This document shows positions 27,107 to 35,549 of a DNA stretch of 64,000 nucleotides, in pieces. The position numbers and the translations under genes are program-made. This DNA is from Saprospiraceae bacterium (GTDB taxonomy: Bacteria > Bacteroidota > Bacteroidia > Chitinophagales > Saprospiraceae), in contig JADKKF010000002.1 in the NCBI GenBank assembly GCA_016720635.1, positions 469,001-533,000 on the forward strand. Direction: 5' to 3'. The notes under the pieces are model-generated. The model did no database searches. It worked only from the letters and a program-made list of their open reading frames with translations, and was not told the origin of the DNA. Every line of letters begins with the position of its first letter. Positions within the stretch are counted from its first letter, which is position 1.

Positions 27107-27114
27107 TATATTTG
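27107..27114 (+). promoter_or_regulatory. -7 type element TATATTTG that decides the dinB start
   Basis: Exact TAnnTTTG. Transcription would begin near 27121, so the upstream GTG at 27112 lies inside the promoter and the ATG at 27133 is the likely start. Confidence 0.55.
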
Positions 27115-27132
27115 TGTAAAATATCGTCGAGC

Positions 27133-28293
27133 ATGTTTGTTGAGAAAGCGGTAGTACATATGGATTTGGATTCTTTTTTTGTTTCAGTCGAATGCTTGAA
27201 GAATAGCCAATTTTTAGGAAAGCCCTTGATCATCGGCGGGATGGGAGATCGGGGAGTGGTGTCATCCTGTAGTTATGAAGCGAGGAGGTATGGAGTGCAT
27301 AGCGCGATGCCGACCAAGATGGCGAAGAGACTTTGTCCAGATGCGATATTCCTACGTGGAGACATGGACAGCTATATAGCGCACTCGCAGATGGTGACAG
27401 AGATTATAGCGGAGGATGCCCCGATTTTTGAGAAGGCGTCGATCGACGAGTTTTATATCGATGTGAGTGGGATGGACAGGTATTTTGGCTGTTATCAATG
27501 GTCGCTTGCACTGCGGCAGAAGATAATCAAGGAGGCTGGACTCCCTATCTCTATGGGCCTCTCCGTCAATAAGTTGGTGTCCAAAGTAGGCACTGGCGAG
27601 GCAAAGCCCAATGGGGCTATTCAGATCGACCAAGGTACAGAAAAGATGTTTTTGGCACCCCTTTCTACTCAAAAAATCCCTGGTATCGGCCCTGAGACCT
27701 ATAAAAAACTCTCTTTTATGGGTGTGAGGACGGTCAAGGTGCTGAGTGAAGTGCCTGTACGACTGCTAGAGCGAGAGTTCGGCAGCAGTGGTGGACGTAC
27801 ACTTTGGGAAAAAGCCAATGCGATAGATCATACCAAGATCGTCCCCTATCACGAGGCGAAGTCCATGAGCTCAGAACGAACGTTGGGTACAGATACGATG
27901 GATATAAGACTACTCCGCGACATGCTGACGGCCATGACAGACAAGTTGGCGTTTGATTTGCGGAGCTCTTCCAAGCTCACCTGTTGTGTTGCTGTAAAGA
28001 TTCGATATGCGGACTTTAATACGTACACCCAGCAGCGCAAAATATCCCATACAGCCAATGACAAAGTTCTTTTGAGGGTGGTGCATGCACTATTTGAAAA
28101 AGTGTATGATCGGCGACAAATGATACGATTAATCGGAGTGAAATTTACCGATCTAGTGCACGGACATACGCAGATGGATCTATTCGATGATACAGAAGAA
28201 GAACTGCGCTTGATGGAGCAAATGGATCATATTCGCAAGAGATTTGGCGCCAAGAGTATCTTGAGGGCCTCTTGCATGGAAGTAAAGCGATAA
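27133..28293 (+). CDS. dinB: DNA polymerase IV (Y family)
   Basis: 386 residues from the ATG at 27133. It is an error-prone translesion DNA polymerase. Catalytic motifs: MDLDSFFVSVE at about residues 10-20 (first metal-binding Asp), YEARRYGVHSAMPTKMAKRLCP (fingers), SIDEFYIDVSG (Asp-Glu pair), then the helix-hairpin-helix thumb (IPGIGPETYKKLSFMG) and little-finger domain. The open frame can extend to a GTG at 27112, but that codon overlaps a promoter element. recA follows 76 bases downstream on the same strand, a neat pairing of two damage-response genes. Its base composition is visibly more GC-rich than the flanking genes. Confidence 0.94.
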   Translation: MFVEKAVVHMDLDSFFVSVECLKNSQFLGKPLIIGGMGDRGVVSSCSYEARRYGVHSAMPTKMAKRLCPDAIFLRGDMDSYIAHSQMVTEIIAEDAPIFEKASIDEFYIDVSGMDRYFGCYQWSLALRQKIIKEAGLPISMGLSVNKLVSKVGTGEAKPNGAIQIDQGTEKMFLAPLSTQKIPGIGPETYKKLSFMGVRTVKVLSEVPVRLLEREFGSSGGRTLWEKANAIDHTKIVPYHEAKSMSSERTLGTDTMDIRLLRDMLTAMTDKLAFDLRSSSKLTCCVAVKIRYADFNTYTQQRKISHTANDKVLLRVVHALFEKVYDRRQMIRLIGVKFTDLVHGHTQMDLFDDTEEELRLMEQMDHIRKRFGAKSILRASCMEVKR

Positions 28294-28332
28294 ATTTAAA
28301 TGTGAATAAAACATATATTATAAAATTATATC

Positions 28333-28340
28333 TATCTTTG
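28333..28340 (+). promoter_or_regulatory. -7 type element TATCTTTG before recA
   Basis: Exact TAnnTTTG, 29 bases ahead of the recA ATG, indicating that recA has its own promoter in addition to any read-through from dinB. I saw no clear LexA-type palindrome. Confidence 0.5.
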
Positions 28341-28369
28341 ATTTTTAAACTAAAATTAAACAGCCCAAT

Positions 28370-29416
28370 ATGTCAAACGATAAAGAAGAAAAACTAAAGG
28401 CACTGAAATTAACCGTGGATAGGCTCGAAAAAGCATACGGAAAAGGTACGGTTATGAAATTGGGCGACAAGCAAGTCGAGGCAGTGGAAGTAATATCTAC
28501 GGGTTCGGTGGGTTTGGATATAGCCCTTGGTGTCAATGGATTTCCCAAAGGCCGTGTCATCGAAATTTACGGTCCTGAATCCTCAGGTAAGACGACTCTC
28601 GCCATACACGCTATTGCCGAATGTCAGAAAAAGGGTGGGATAGCGGCTATAATAGATGCAGAGCACGCATTCGATAGATTTTATGCAGAAGCTCTAGGTG
28701 TCAAGACCGAAGAATTATTGATATCGCAACCCGATAATGGAGAGCAAGCCCTAGAAATTGCCGAAAATTTAATCCGTTCTGGAGCCATAGATATCATCGT
28801 GATAGACTCCGTAGCTGCACTCGTTCCAAAAAGTGAGATCGAAGGCGAAATGGGAGAAAACAAACTTGGTTTGCAGGCGAGATTGATGTCTCAAGCACTG
28901 AGGAAATTGACAGGAACCATAGGCCGTACAGGATGCTGCTGCATCTTCATAAACCAATTGAGAGAAAAAATTGGCGTAATGTTTGGAAATCCTGAGACAA
29001 CAACTGGTGGAAACGCGTTGAAGTTTTATGCTTCGATAAGACTTGATATACGTAAAAGCGGCAATTCGATCAAAGACAAAGAAGGAAACCTTACAGGAAA
29101 TCACGTCAAAGTCAAGGTCGTCAAAAATAAGATGGCACCGCCGTTCAGAGTAGCGGAGTTCGATATCGAATTCGGCCAAGGTATATCAAAAACAGGCGAA
29201 ATAGTGGACTTAGGCGCGGATCATAATATCATAGAAAAAAGCGGATCTTGGTATAGTTACAATGGTACCAAAATAGCTCAAGGAAGAGAAGGCGCAAAGC
29301 AGTTTATGGCAGATAATCCAGAGCTGGCTCACGAAATAGAAGAAAAAATCAAGGAAAAAATAATGTCAGGTGCAGTAGCACCAAAAATCAGTAATTTTAT
29401 CGAGGCAGAAGATTAA
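28370..29416 (+). CDS. recA: RecA recombinase
   Basis: 348 residues. It forms filaments on single-stranded DNA, drives strand exchange and stimulates self-cleavage of SOS repressors. Walker A GPESSGKTT begins at residue 68; other hallmarks are DAEHAFDRFYAEALGV, Walker B IIVIDSVAALVPKSEIEGEMG, loop L2 region FINQLREKIGVMFGNPETTTGGNALKFYAS, and KVVKNKMAPPFRVAEFDI. Length and order are standard, with a short, acidic C-terminus (ISNFIEAED). A hairpin follows the stop immediately. Confidence 0.98.
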   Translation: MSNDKEEKLKALKLTVDRLEKAYGKGTVMKLGDKQVEAVEVISTGSVGLDIALGVNGFPKGRVIEIYGPESSGKTTLAIHAIAECQKKGGIAAIIDAEHAFDRFYAEALGVKTEELLISQPDNGEQALEIAENLIRSGAIDIIVIDSVAALVPKSEIEGEMGENKLGLQARLMSQALRKLTGTIGRTGCCCIFINQLREKIGVMFGNPETTTGGNALKFYASIRLDIRKSGNSIKDKEGNLTGNHVKVKVVKNKMAPPFRVAEFDIEFGQGISKTGEIVDLGADHNIIEKSGSWYSYNGTKIAQGREGAKQFMADNPELAHEIEEKIKEKIMSGAVAPKISNFIEAED

Positions 29417-29449
29417 AAAAAAACCGCTATTGATGCTTCAATGGCGGTT
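29415..29449 (-). terminator. Rho-independent terminator for the minus-strand acpH operon
   Basis: A 12-base stem (29422-29433 with 29438-29449, one wobble, loop TGCT) flanked on the left by nine A, which is nine U on the minus-strand transcript. It therefore reads as an intrinsic terminator for transcripts coming from the acpH side, 150 bases after that gene; on the plus strand it is a hairpin directly behind the recA stop without a T run. Confidence 0.75.
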
Positions 29450-29599
29450 AATACTGTTATAATAGCAAGGTATCCCGTAAGCTTAAAAAAAGGTATGAGA
29501 ATACTTTGAGCTATATAAGATACTCGACACATTAAAAATGCTGCATCTATAATAAAATTTTAAAATACAAAAGTACAAAATCCTTAAAAAAGTTAAGCA

Positions 29600-30187
29600 T
29601 CAAATATTATTTTTTACCCAATTATCGCTGGCGATTTGTAGATCCGTGTAAAAAGTTTCAAAGCCCAAGCTGAGGTTTTTTTCTTCTTTTTGTAAAAAAT
29701 CAACAACAGGTGCTGCGTGCATTTTACCTTTGGTTCTGGCCTCTATCCTAAAAAGTGCTCTGGAAATGCCATCCCAGGTGCGATAAGTGTGCAACCAACG
29801 TATATTTACTAAGGATTGGATAAAACCCTGCGCAGGCTGTTTGATAAGGGTCTTTTGAGTGCTGATGATATCGAGGGCACTTTCACAAAAATCATTAAAA
29901 TCTTGATTTGAAAAACTTGACCAATTATTGGCTAATACGTAATCATGAAAAACGTCGAGAATTACAGGGCTCCACTTGTCAAAGTGCGGTCGAAGATAAT
30001 GTCTCATTTTTATAAAGTGCTCATGACTGTCAGTAAATCCATCTATGAATTGGTGCATTTCTACACCTTTCAAGACACCCTCTGGGTAAGATTGTAATTC
30101 AGTGTGCGTGTGCAAATCGGCTAGAATATTACCCAACATTCTGTCGCTGTGTGGATAGGATAGTGCGATATGCGCTAGAAAATTCAT
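29600..30187 (-). CDS. acpH: Acyl carrier protein phosphodiesterase (AcpH/DUF479 family)
   Basis: 195 residues from the ATG at 30187 (MNFLAHIALSYPHSD); the open frame extends upstream into the preceding gene but AcpH proteins start exactly with MNFLAH. It would hydrolyse the phosphopantetheine link of holo-ACP. Visible: GNILADL, VEMHQFIDGFTDSH, ILDVFHDYVLANNW, with His/Asp residues typical of the HD-like metal site. It starts 4 bases after the VanX-like dipeptidase stop, so the two form one transcript. Confidence 0.88.
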   Translation of the reverse strand: MNFLAHIALSYPHSDRMLGNILADLHTHTELQSYPEGVLKGVEMHQFIDGFTDSHEHFIKMRHYLRPHFDKWSPVILDVFHDYVLANNWSSFSNQDFNDFCESALDIISTQKTLIKQPAQGFIQSLVNIRWLHTYRTWDGISRALFRIEARTKGKMHAAPVVDFLQKEEKNLSLGFETFYTDLQIASDNWVKNNI

Positions 30188-30191
30188 CGAT

Positions 30192-30812
30192 TTACTTTGG
30201 TTTTGGTTTAGACTCACAACTCCATTTCCAAGACCTAAGAGGCCAAGCTCTAGATCCTTTATAATCAAAATGCCACCATTCTGTCCTGATGCCGACAAAC
30301 CCCGCGCTGTACAATAGGCTGTCCAATAATTTTCTGTTTTTAATCTGCGCAGTTGTCAAGCCTTTGGCATTGCGATGTGATTTTTCTAAAAAAGAATCAT
30401 AAGGTGTACCAAAATCCAATTCATTGCCTTTGCCATCGGCCAGCCCAATATCTAGAGCGCCCCCACGAGAGTGTATCGAGCCTTTTTTTGGGTGCATCAC
30501 ATATCGCGAATCTGGCTTTGTTTCCCAAAGTTTCCATTGATATGGCGATGGGCGATAACAGTCGTACAATACAACCTTATACCCTTTAGCATCAGCCAAT
30601 TTTATTACCTTATCCAAGGCAGTTTTTACGTCCCGATGTACCCAACATTGAGGACAGTCGTAGATCTGTTTTCCAGTAAAATTATCCTTGGTAGCATATT
30701 TTATTTGGTAAATAATGCTTTTGCTTTGATTCAACAAAACTAAATCTTTCGCCTGAGCCCTAGCTTCAAAAATAAAAAACATCAAAATGCCCCAAATCAA
30801 AACAGCTTTCAC
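30192..30812 (-). CDS. ddpX: D-Ala-D-Ala dipeptidase, VanX type (M15D)
   Basis: 206 residues from the GTG at 30812. It is a zinc peptidase cleaving D-alanyl-D-alanine. Motifs: YDCYRP (with the conserved Arg), SIHSRGGALD (zinc ligands His and Asp, SxHxxGxAxD), and EWWHFDY (catalytic Glu, third zinc His). The signal peptide VKAVLIWGILMFFIFEARAQA points to the periplasm, so recycling of cell-wall dipeptide is more likely than vancomycin resistance; no vanA or vanH is nearby. The open frame extends to a TTG at 30848, but that codon sits in a TATATTTG promoter element, which favours the GTG. It is divergent from the LD-carboxypeptidase. Confidence 0.88.
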   Translation of the reverse strand: MKAVLIWGILMFFIFEARAQAKDLVLLNQSKSIIYQIKYATKDNFTGKQIYDCPQCWVHRDVKTALDKVIKLADAKGYKVVLYDCYRPSPYQWKLWETKPDSRYVMHPKKGSIHSRGGALDIGLADGKGNELDFGTPYDSFLEKSHRNAKGLTTAQIKNRKLLDSLLYSAGFVGIRTEWWHFDYKGSRAWPLRSWKWSCESKPKPK

Positions 30813-30845
30813 AAAATAATCGTTAATTTTATATTTCAATTTGTA

Positions 30846-30853
30846 CAAATATA
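30846..30853 (-). promoter_or_regulatory. -7 type element TATATTTG of the ddpX-acpH transcript
   Basis: Minus-strand exact TAnnTTTG in the 41-base gap between divergent starts; predicted transcription start near 30839. It overlaps the apparent TTG start of the longer open frame, which rules that start out if the element is real. Confidence 0.55.
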
Positions 30854-31897
30854 ATGGATAGGCGCGACTTTACGAAATCTCTATTGGGAACCTTGGGTTT
30901 TGTTGGCTCTTCTTGGAGTGCTATGAATTTCGGATTTCGCCACAACAATCCTAGGACTATAAAACCCATGCGTCTCAAAAAAGGTCAGAAGATTGGGTTG
31001 ATTTGCCCTGGCAGTTCTGTCAGTGCAGAAAGGCTCGAATTGGCAAAATCGAATGTGGCGCTATTGGGATGTGAGCCAGTCGTAGGCAAAAACGCACTAG
31101 CCAAAAAGGGCTATCTCGCAGGTGAAGATGCTCAAAGACTCTCTGATCTTCACGACATGTTCAAGGATCGATCTATAAGCGCTATTTGGTGTGTCAGAGG
31201 AGGATATGGCTGTGGAAGGCTACTGCCCAAAATGGATTTTAATTTGATTAAAAAAAATCCTAAAATTCTGATTGGATACAGCGATATCACGGCATTGACA
31301 ACGTCTATACATATGTTGACAGGATTGATCACGTTCCATGGTCCAATCGCTGCAGCTGATTTTCCAGATTATAGTCAGATTTTAATGCAAGAAGTTTTGT
31401 TCGCGGGTAAATCCCGCATCGAGCTAAATCCATTCCCTAATCCTGCTATTACGAATGAACCTACCAATATACCATACACCATAAAGAGTGGATTAGCAAG
31501 AGGACGATTGATGGGTGGGAACTTGAGTGTTTTGGCATCTTTGGTGGGTACCCCTTGGCAGTTTAATTCAAAAAATCGAATAATATTCTTAGAGGACATT
31601 GATGAAAAACCGTATCGGATTGATCGTCTGCTCGTTCAATTAAGACAATCTGAATGTTTTGAAGACATAAACGCCTTAGCTTATGGGATGTTTAAGGGCT
31701 GTAACCCAGAGCCTAATGATGCGTCTTTGACGCTGCAAGAGACTTTGAAAGCGCAGTCAGAAACGTTGAAAATACCATGTGCCTACGGAATGCCATTCGG
31801 CCACATCTCAGATCAATGTACCCTCCCACTAGGAGTGATGGCAGCTTTCGATGCGGATAAGAGAATCTTAAGAATCGAAGAGTCCGCAGTAAAGTAA
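30854..31897 (+). CDS. ldcA: LD-carboxypeptidase (peptidase S66), Tat-type signal
   Basis: 347 residues. N-terminal RRDFTKSLLGTLGFVGSS has twin arginines and looks like a Tat signal. The S66 core shows GLICPGSSVSAERLELA, WCVRGGYGCGRLLPKMDF, GYSDITALTTSIHMLTG (nucleophile Ser in GYSD), and the later Glu and His in FLEDIDEKPYRIDR and MPFGHISDQCTLPLG. It trims the terminal D-Ala from L,D-linked tetrapeptides of muropeptides. E. coli LdcA is cytoplasmic; the apparent export signal is typical of Bacteroidota versions. It is divergent from a VanX-type dipeptidase, so the pair fits peptidoglycan turnover. Confidence 0.9.
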   Translation: MDRRDFTKSLLGTLGFVGSSWSAMNFGFRHNNPRTIKPMRLKKGQKIGLICPGSSVSAERLELAKSNVALLGCEPVVGKNALAKKGYLAGEDAQRLSDLHDMFKDRSISAIWCVRGGYGCGRLLPKMDFNLIKKNPKILIGYSDITALTTSIHMLTGLITFHGPIAAADFPDYSQILMQEVLFAGKSRIELNPFPNPAITNEPTNIPYTIKSGLARGRLMGGNLSVLASLVGTPWQFNSKNRIIFLEDIDEKPYRIDRLLVQLRQSECFEDINALAYGMFKGCNPEPNDASLTLQETLKAQSETLKIPCAYGMPFGHISDQCTLPLGVMAAFDADKRILRIEESAVK

Positions 31898-32016
31898 TTG
31901 TTTTTAAAAAGTGTCGTATGGGTGTAGTTGAGCAAGGAATGCGGTTCAATCAATTTCTTGGTTTTGAGGGTAGTATCACACTCCCATGCCACATAATATT
32001 TCGTGTAAAATGGCAA

Positions 32017-32856
32017 CTAATTTAGTTTTTTTCTTTCAATTATTTTCTTTGCAGATACTTCACTTACCACTTTTTTACCGGTTTTTTCTTCAATTTCTTT
32101 TCGAGTATTACCTGCAATGGTGCCGCCTTGTTTGGCTATGGCTTTGTTTTCTTTAAAAGTATTTGGTTTTTTTTCTTTGCTTATTTCGGTGGTAGTGGCT
32201 TCGGCTAGCATATTGAGTACCAATTCTAAATTGGTCATGTTATCCCTTAGATTTTCTTTCTTTAAATCTTTGTATTTTTTATATTCTTTAACACTAAATC
32301 CGCTCCATGCCTTTGTAATTTCATCAGTCAATATAGCATATTCTTGTCCTTTATTCACACCTCGTTCGTCCCACTCATCAGTTAATTCCTTTCGTACTTC
32401 AATACTTTTAAGTCGTTGATTAACCCATTCTTTACTGTATCCTTTTTTAAGATATGTTTCCATTAACCTTTCAATGCCAATTTCGGGATCTTCAATTTCG
32501 TCTATTCGCTCACGGGCTACTTTAGCTATCCATAATTTAAATGGTTCTGCTTTAGGCGATGGCACGGATTGAATAAGTCGAAACAGTTGCTCTGTGTCAG
32601 CAACGTCAGTAAGCCGCATTTTACCATCATCTGCTATCATTTTCAACTGGTGACTATTTGTCACCGTTTCATTTCCTTCTTTTTTTAATCTTTCTTTTAA
32701 TTTATTCCAGTATTTTCTAGCTTTTTGAAAATCACTTTGTTCGGTGAGTATAGCAATAATATCAACAATAGAAAAATACCATTTTTCTTCGTCTTCGCTC
32801 CATAAAGTGCGTACTTTTTTATTTTCAAACATTTTTATAGCAGATTCCTTAGACAT
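32017..32856 (-). CDS. BRO-N domain protein (phage antirepressor/DinD-like)
   Basis: 279 residues. The first 110 match the BRO N-terminal DNA-binding fold (IKMFENKKVRTLWSEDEEKWYFSIVDIIAILTE, KARKYWNKLKERL, ADTEQLFRLIQSVPSPKAEPFKLWIAKVA). The rest is charged and helical (DPEIGIERLMETYLKKGYSKEWVNQRLKSIEVRKELTDEWDERG) and ends very basic (VSEVSAKKIIERKKLN). Such stand-alone BRO proteins are common in Bacteroidota and are thought to derive from phage antirepressors; some resemble DNA-damage-inducible DinD. Its target is unknown. It lies 103 bases downstream of a HEPN/MNT pair. Confidence 0.8.
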   Translation of the reverse strand: MSKESAIKMFENKKVRTLWSEDEEKWYFSIVDIIAILTEQSDFQKARKYWNKLKERLKKEGNETVTNSHQLKMIADDGKMRLTDVADTEQLFRLIQSVPSPKAEPFKLWIAKVARERIDEIEDPEIGIERLMETYLKKGYSKEWVNQRLKSIEVRKELTDEWDERGVNKGQEYAILTDEITKAWSGFSVKEYKKYKDLKKENLRDNMTNLELVLNMLAEATTTEISKEKKPNTFKENKAIAKQGGTIAGNTRKEIEEKTGKKVVSEVSAKKIIERKKLN

Positions 32857-32959
32857 AATATTCTTTTTTAGTTTGTAAAATTATCGTGGTGCTTTTCTGT
32901 CATTTTCTTACGGCATATATTTTATCTTATTTTGTGGATATTGGATAAAAACGGAAATA

Positions 32960-33268
32960 TCAATTTTCTCTTTTATAAAATACTTTTCCTACTCTATTGA
33001 TATGATCCAATAACTCTTTGTTTTGAATAGTTTTATAGATGGAAACATCGAATTTGTATGGAAGCATTAAATCGTCAAGTTCTATTTCTATTTTTTGCAA
33101 TGAGGTTAAGTTTATTTTGTCGCTAACTATAGTTATGTCAATATCTGAATATGGTTTTTGGCACCCTTTTGCCCTTGATCCGTACAATATTACTGTTTCA
33201 ATTTCTTTGTGATTTGAGAATACAGTTACTATCTGGTCGAATTGTAATTTTTTTAATCCAAATTTCAT
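32960..33268 (-). CDS. MNT-type nucleotidyltransferase (antitoxin-like)
   Basis: 102 residues, a minimal nucleotidyltransferase. The signature GSRAKGCQKPYSDIDITI is a perfect GSx10DxD, with a third acidic residue in YKFDVSIY. In HEPN/MNT (HepT/MntA) modules this protein AMPylates a tyrosine of the HEPN toxin. It follows the HEPN gene with a 1-base gap, so the two are translated together. All catalytic residues appear present. Confidence 0.88.
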   Translation of the reverse strand: MKFGLKKLQFDQIVTVFSNHKEIETVILYGSRAKGCQKPYSDIDITIVSDKINLTSLQKIEIELDDLMLPYKFDVSIYKTIQNKELLDHINRVGKVFYKREN

Positions 33269-33269
33269 A

Positions 33270-33743
33270 TCACAAAAGATTTTGCTTATCTCCGCTTCTT
33301 TTTTCTTCCATCTTGTTTCTAAATTTTAAAAAAAGCGGAAAATACTCTTCAAGGATTTTATGATAGATTTCATTTGCAGTTGCTTCGTTGTAAGTATATG
33401 TTGTTTTATTCCTACTTTGTATCATGTCCATCCAAATCTCTCCATCTTCTATTATTTTTAATTGTAGTGCCTCCCTTGTAGCATCTCTCGACCCACCAAC
33501 ATTGTTATTGCCTTGGTATTCTGCATAATCCTTCATTAGATTCCATGCCAACTCGTGGGTATATTCAAATCTTTGGATAAGACCTTCTTTTATCATTTCG
33601 TCTAGGACTAATCCTAGATCCATTATCTTTTTTTCATTTTCGTCCAAAAAACTAATATTAATGAATTCTACCGCATTTTCTAGTTTATTCAATGCTTTAT
33701 TATAATTGGATAACCTTTGATGCCATCTATTATCTATTTCCAT
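33270..33743 (-). CDS. HEPN protein, HI0074/HepT-like partner of the MNT protein
   Basis: 157 residues, all-helical, of the nucleotidyltransferase-substrate-binding (HI0074) type: RWHQRLSNYNKALNKLENAV, QRFEYTHELAWNLMKDYAEYQG, GSRDATREALQLKII and MIQSRNKTTYTYNEATANEIY. The family's RNase motif is RxxxxHxY; here it reads R-N-K-T-T-Y-T-Y, keeping the Arg and the final (AMPylatable) Tyr but with Tyr for the catalytic His. RNase activity may therefore be reduced or absent. It precedes the MNT gene in the order toxin then antitoxin. Confidence 0.85.
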   Translation of the reverse strand: MEIDNRWHQRLSNYNKALNKLENAVEFINISFLDENEKKIMDLGLVLDEMIKEGLIQRFEYTHELAWNLMKDYAEYQGNNNVGGSRDATREALQLKIIEDGEIWMDMIQSRNKTTYTYNEATANEIYHKILEEYFPLFLKFRNKMEEKRSGDKQNLL

Positions 33744-33957
33744 GTATTTAATTTTATAAATTAGTCTTAAAACTTAAAGAACTTTGCTATAAATGTGTAA
33801 AAATTTTTACCGTTAAAATAAAATATTCTAGGATAAAATTGTTTTTGCTCGACTTAAACTCAATGGTTTGTTGTCCTTGTCGTTAAAAATTAACACCTTG
33901 ATTTATAGAAAATATCTCTTTTTTCTTATTGTAATTTATTAAGACTTTAGCTCCTTA

Positions 33958-35457
33958 TCAATATTCATAACACCCGATGTCTGGGGTAGAGGCGTCGCGG
34001 ATTTTATCCTCAATATCTATGGCTATTAAGGGTAATGGTAGTGCCTTTTTTTCAACGACTGACAAGCTATCTAAGTGATAGTTTTTTCGATTGATTTCCT
34101 TGAAAACTTTATCCGTATTTTTTAATAAAATGCATTGTGATATCTTTGAAAAAAAGTTCCCAAAGCCTTTTGAATCAACGATTTTTTCAGCCTTAATAGC
34201 ACTATTACCAACGGTATAATTAAAATACCCTGGAGTTACACCTTCAGTGGCATCCACAAAACCAATTGCATCCTTCGCAGAAGAATAAATTATGGAGTTT
34301 TTAATATCGATATTTGTGATTTTTACATCGGGGTCTTTACATTCTTGATCGAAACACTTGTAATTAGTCGCTACTAGGATATTATTTGCTGCGCCCATTG
34401 CCCCACTTGTCACCCCATAATTGGCCAATGTACAATAATTGAATTGGGAAGTACCGCCATGCGTTAGGGCTACGCAGTGCGTATTGCAATCTGTGATCAG
34501 GCAATTATTAGCTTTGACGGTCGCGAAATCGCCGTAAAGACCAACTGAAGACATGGTTTGAATCCTAGTATTGTTCAGAGTAAGGGACGCCAAAGAATCA
34601 AGCCTAAATCCAATTACCCCATTTTTGATATTGGCATAGTTCACTATGTTTCCACGTGAAGTTGCCGCTAAGATTATTCCTCCCCACTGACCCGCCAAAT
34701 CCCGATAGTCTTCTTCCAGTCTATCTCCTTGGATGGTTACGGGTTTGTCATGAGTTCCTCTAATCTCGAGACTAGCTTTCGGCCCGATGATGATTAAGCC
34801 ATCGTTATAATAGTTTTTATTTTCATCTCGCCCCAATCCTCCATGTACGTAAACTCGGCATCCAGCGGGCATGATCACTTTGCACGAATCAAAATAAAGC
34901 GCACCATAGATTACATATGGCTTGGGATCTGACCACACGAATTCTTGAAAATTTCCTCCATAATAGCTGATTTTACTTTTAGAATATCTATCAGGTACAT
35001 AATTAGCATTTTGTCCCCAGGCCTCTAAGACGATTCTTTTTTGACCATTTTTAACTGAAATATTGAGAAGTTCGTTAAATATAAATGGGCTTATACTGAC
35101 GGGTTGATCTGGATCGACAGTAACCGATGCAAAGATGTACAAACTATCGTTGGGAGCTATCTCAAGATCCTTAATATCCAAAGTACTTACACCATCTACA
35201 TTGATTTTAAATCGCGAAGCCGAACCCGATTCTAACCAGATTCTATCTATTTTTATCCAGTCTTTGTGCGGATTATATAATTTAATAATCCTAGTGGAGC
35301 TGCCAATCGTGGTGAATACAGTATCAAATCTCAGAGTGTCAGTAGAAACACCCAACTGAATGTCCCCATCATAGTATTTTATTTTATTACAAGAAAAAAT
35401 ACCAATACAAAGAAAGACAAACAAAGCTGCTATCGTGGAGTAAATGATTCTATTCAT
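33958..35457 (-). CDS. Lipoprotein with right-handed beta-helix region
   Basis: 499 residues from the ATG at 35457; a TTG further up (35475) is open but gives a poorer signal. The lipobox IFSC is near residue 23. An N-terminal beta-sandwich-like section (LRFDTVFTTIGSSTRIIKLYNPHKDWIKIDRI) is followed by parallel beta-helix turns (GRDENKNYYNDGLIIIGPKASLEIRGT, NNTRIQTMSSVGLYGDFATVKANNCLITDCNTH), the architecture of conserved Bacteroidota lipoproteins with polymorphic-protein-like repeats. Ends DASTPDIGCYEY, a typical closing signature of this group. It lies 92 bases downstream of gldB and is probably exposed on the outer membrane. Function unknown. Confidence 0.78.
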   Translation of the reverse strand: MNRIIYSTIAALFVFLCIGIFSCNKIKYYDGDIQLGVSTDTLRFDTVFTTIGSSTRIIKLYNPHKDWIKIDRIWLESGSASRFKINVDGVSTLDIKDLEIAPNDSLYIFASVTVDPDQPVSISPFIFNELLNISVKNGQKRIVLEAWGQNANYVPDRYSKSKISYYGGNFQEFVWSDPKPYVIYGALYFDSCKVIMPAGCRVYVHGGLGRDENKNYYNDGLIIIGPKASLEIRGTHDKPVTIQGDRLEEDYRDLAGQWGGIILAATSRGNIVNYANIKNGVIGFRLDSLASLTLNNTRIQTMSSVGLYGDFATVKANNCLITDCNTHCVALTHGGTSQFNYCTLANYGVTSGAMGAANNILVATNYKCFDQECKDPDVKITNIDIKNSIIYSSAKDAIGFVDATEGVTPGYFNYTVGNSAIKAEKIVDSKGFGNFFSKISQCILLKNTDKVFKEINRKNYHLDSLSVVEKKALPLPLIAIDIEDKIRDASTPDIGCYEY

Positions 35458-35549
35458 CAAAGTTATAGTGGACAATGGGTTATTAATTTATATTAAAATG
35501 TAAATTTCTACAAAATATTGCAAATTCTACATTTATAACTCATTGTATT

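Noticed and set aside
30192..30812. VanX-type gene as part of a vancomycin-resistance cluster
   Set aside because: No VanA-type ligase or VanH-type dehydrogenase is nearby, the host is Gram-negative, and the protein has a signal peptide fitting periplasmic recycling.
35458..35465. TAACTTTG on the minus strand as promoter of the beta-helix lipoprotein gene
   Set aside because: It touches the ATG at 35457, leaving no room for a transcript start ahead of the start codon; read-through from gldB is simpler.
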